Shown here piece after piece: positions 6,645-7,182 of a DNA stretch of 7,182 nucleotides. The position numbers and the translations under genes are program-made. The notes beneath the pieces were generated by a model. The model saw only the letters and a program-made list of their open reading frames with translations. It was not told where the DNA came from and did not search any database. Every line of letters starts with the position of its first letter. Position 1 is the stretch's first letter. Source of the stretch: Rickettsiales bacterium (GTDB taxonomy: Bacteria > Pseudomonadota > Alphaproteobacteria > Rickettsiales > Anaplasmataceae); contig JAITUS010000139.1 in the NCBI GenBank assembly GCA_031286185.1, positions 1 through 7,182 on the forward strand, given 5' to 3'.

Positions 6645-7052
6645 CGTACCTTTAGATGTATAGTCCCAGAGTGTGATAGTATGGATTTAGTATAAATAAT
6701 TCTGGAGACTGTGTCCACTGTAAACATATAAATTCAAAAGGGGTAAGACCCTTAAGAGTTTTGAGTCTTTTAGCGTAATTGTAGGTCATAACAAAGTCGT
6801 GAATGCTCTTTGAGTTGCTGATGCGACCGATAGTAATACTTCTTAACTGTAGCATTTTTCAAAGTCCTATTCATACGCTCAACTTGCCCATTCGTCCAAG
6901 GATGGCTAACTTTTGTTAGACGGTGTTCAGTGTTATTTTCTTCACAAACCCTATCAAATATGTGTTGAAAAGCGTTCTTATGGTGCTTCTGGTTGGTAAA
7001 TTGTATGCCGTTATCTGTCAAAATAGTGTGGATTTTATATGGTAAAATTCTT
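6645..7052 (-). mobile_element. IS481-like insertion sequence, 3' half, interrupted by an IS5 element
   Basis: The stretch holds the C-terminal half of an IS481-type transposase read leftwards. Its distal end lies immediately downstream of plsY and its other end is cut by the IS5 copy at 7053. A possible tip is TGTATAGTCCCAGAGTGTG at 6657, since members of this family commonly begin with TGT. That would place the last transposase codons outside the element, so the left boundary is uncertain by about 12 bp. The other half of the element is not in the window. Confidence 0.75.
6652..7052 (-). pseudogene. IS481-family transposase, C-terminal half, frameshifted and interrupted
   Basis: On the minus strand the reading begins ...RILPYKIHTILTDNGIQFT and continues through a retroviral-integrase-like (rve) core. 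The second catalytic Asp is in TDNG and the Glu is in NGQVERMNRT, with 44 residues between them. After HQQLKEH (near 6803) the frame is lost: the following IHDFVMTYNYAKRL...HTLGLYI continues in another frame and stops at 6652-6654. GAGCATTCAC would read through as E-H-I-H if two bases (AT) were restored, so a 2-bp deletion is the simplest explanation. The N-terminal helix-turn-helix and the first catalytic Asp are missing because the IS5 copy interrupts the gene. Frameshift and interruption together make it non-functional. It converges on plsY with a 7-bp gap. Confidence 0.85.
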
Positions 7053-7181
7053 AGAACCTGTTAAAAATCTTCGTAATAGGAGAGAAATGAAGGAGAGAAC
7101 AATCATCTGTAAGCTAGTGTTGAGTTTCCGCTCGCAATTTTTCCACAATCGTCTGCATTTTTCTAACCAAGCAAAAGATCT
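7035..7181 (-). CDS. IS5-family transposase, C-terminal fragment with read-through tail
   Basis: The second copy of the IS5 transposase end, on the minus strand and cut by the right edge of the window. It reads RSFAWLEKCRRLW, continuing to RRFLTGS, and matches the left copy except for Thr in place of Ala in ERKLN(T/A)S. Here the codon after TGS is not a stop: the frame crosses the element boundary into IS481 DNA and adds KNFTI before TAA at 7035-7037. The catalytic Glu just upstream and the rest of the gene are outside the window, so activity cannot be judged. Confidence 0.8.
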   Translation of the reverse strand, partial: RSFAWLEKCRRLWKNCERKLNTSLQMIVLSFISLLLRRFLTGSKNFTI

Positions 7182-7182
7182 C
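7053..7182 (-). mobile_element. IS5-family element, 3' end, inserted in the IS481-like transposase
   Basis: The right arm of the 130-bp inverted repeat, carrying the end of the same IS5 element found at the left edge but in opposite orientation. It begins AGAACCTG on the + strand, directly abutting IS481 transposase codons, which marks a nested insertion. The far end of the element and the other half of the interrupted gene lie outside the window. Confidence 0.88.

Noticed and set aside
1..7182. CRISPR array, tRNA, rRNA, toxin-antitoxin or phage-derived genes
   Set aside because: No regularly spaced repeats, no cloverleaf sequences and no small paired genes or phage domains were seen on either strand.

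Overview
The window looks like part of a Wolbachia (Rickettsiales) chromosome. The evidence is the AT-rich base composition, a RecA with the sequence features I associate with Wolbachia, a short Rickettsiales-type phosphatidylserine decarboxylase overlapping pssA, and insertion-sequence debris at both edges. The genus rests on recognition of protein sequences, not on a database search.

Layout. Positions 1-146 hold the last part of an IS5-family transposase on the + strand. Positions 147-445 carry no convincing gene, only short repeats and a possible weak promoter before recA. recA (446-1513) encodes a complete 355-residue recombinase. A 236-bp gap follows, with a decayed palindromic hairpin, a perfect 16-bp palindrome, a TATAAT box and a strong Shine-Dalgarno sequence that serves a four-codon mini-ORF instead of psd directly. 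Then comes a tight co-directional cluster: psd (about 1750-2442), pssA (2439-3209, 4-bp overlap), two tandem AGCS-family sodium:amino-acid symporter genes (about 3241-4581 and 4584-6050, 2 bp apart) and plsY (6063-6644). Seven bases after plsY, on the - strand, lies the C-terminal half of an IS481-like transposase with a frameshift (6652-7052). It is interrupted by a second IS5 copy that runs off the window (7053-7182).

How the genes work together. PlsY makes lysophosphatidic acid from acyl-phosphate and glycerol-3-phosphate. PssA converts CDP-diacylglycerol and serine to phosphatidylserine, and Psd decarboxylates that to phosphatidylethanolamine. The two symporters between them probably import small neutral amino acids; whether they supply serine to PssA is speculation. 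RecA is a separate recombination function upstream.

The main structural oddity is that the housekeeping block is bracketed by inverted copies of the same IS5 end, identical at 129 of 130 positions. This could allow the whole 6.9-kb segment to invert, or it may simply mark repeat-bounded contig ends. I found no tRNA, rRNA, CRISPR array, or new defence or effector system. The genes are mostly ordinary; the points of interest are the IS nesting, the psd leader and the variant tandem symporters.
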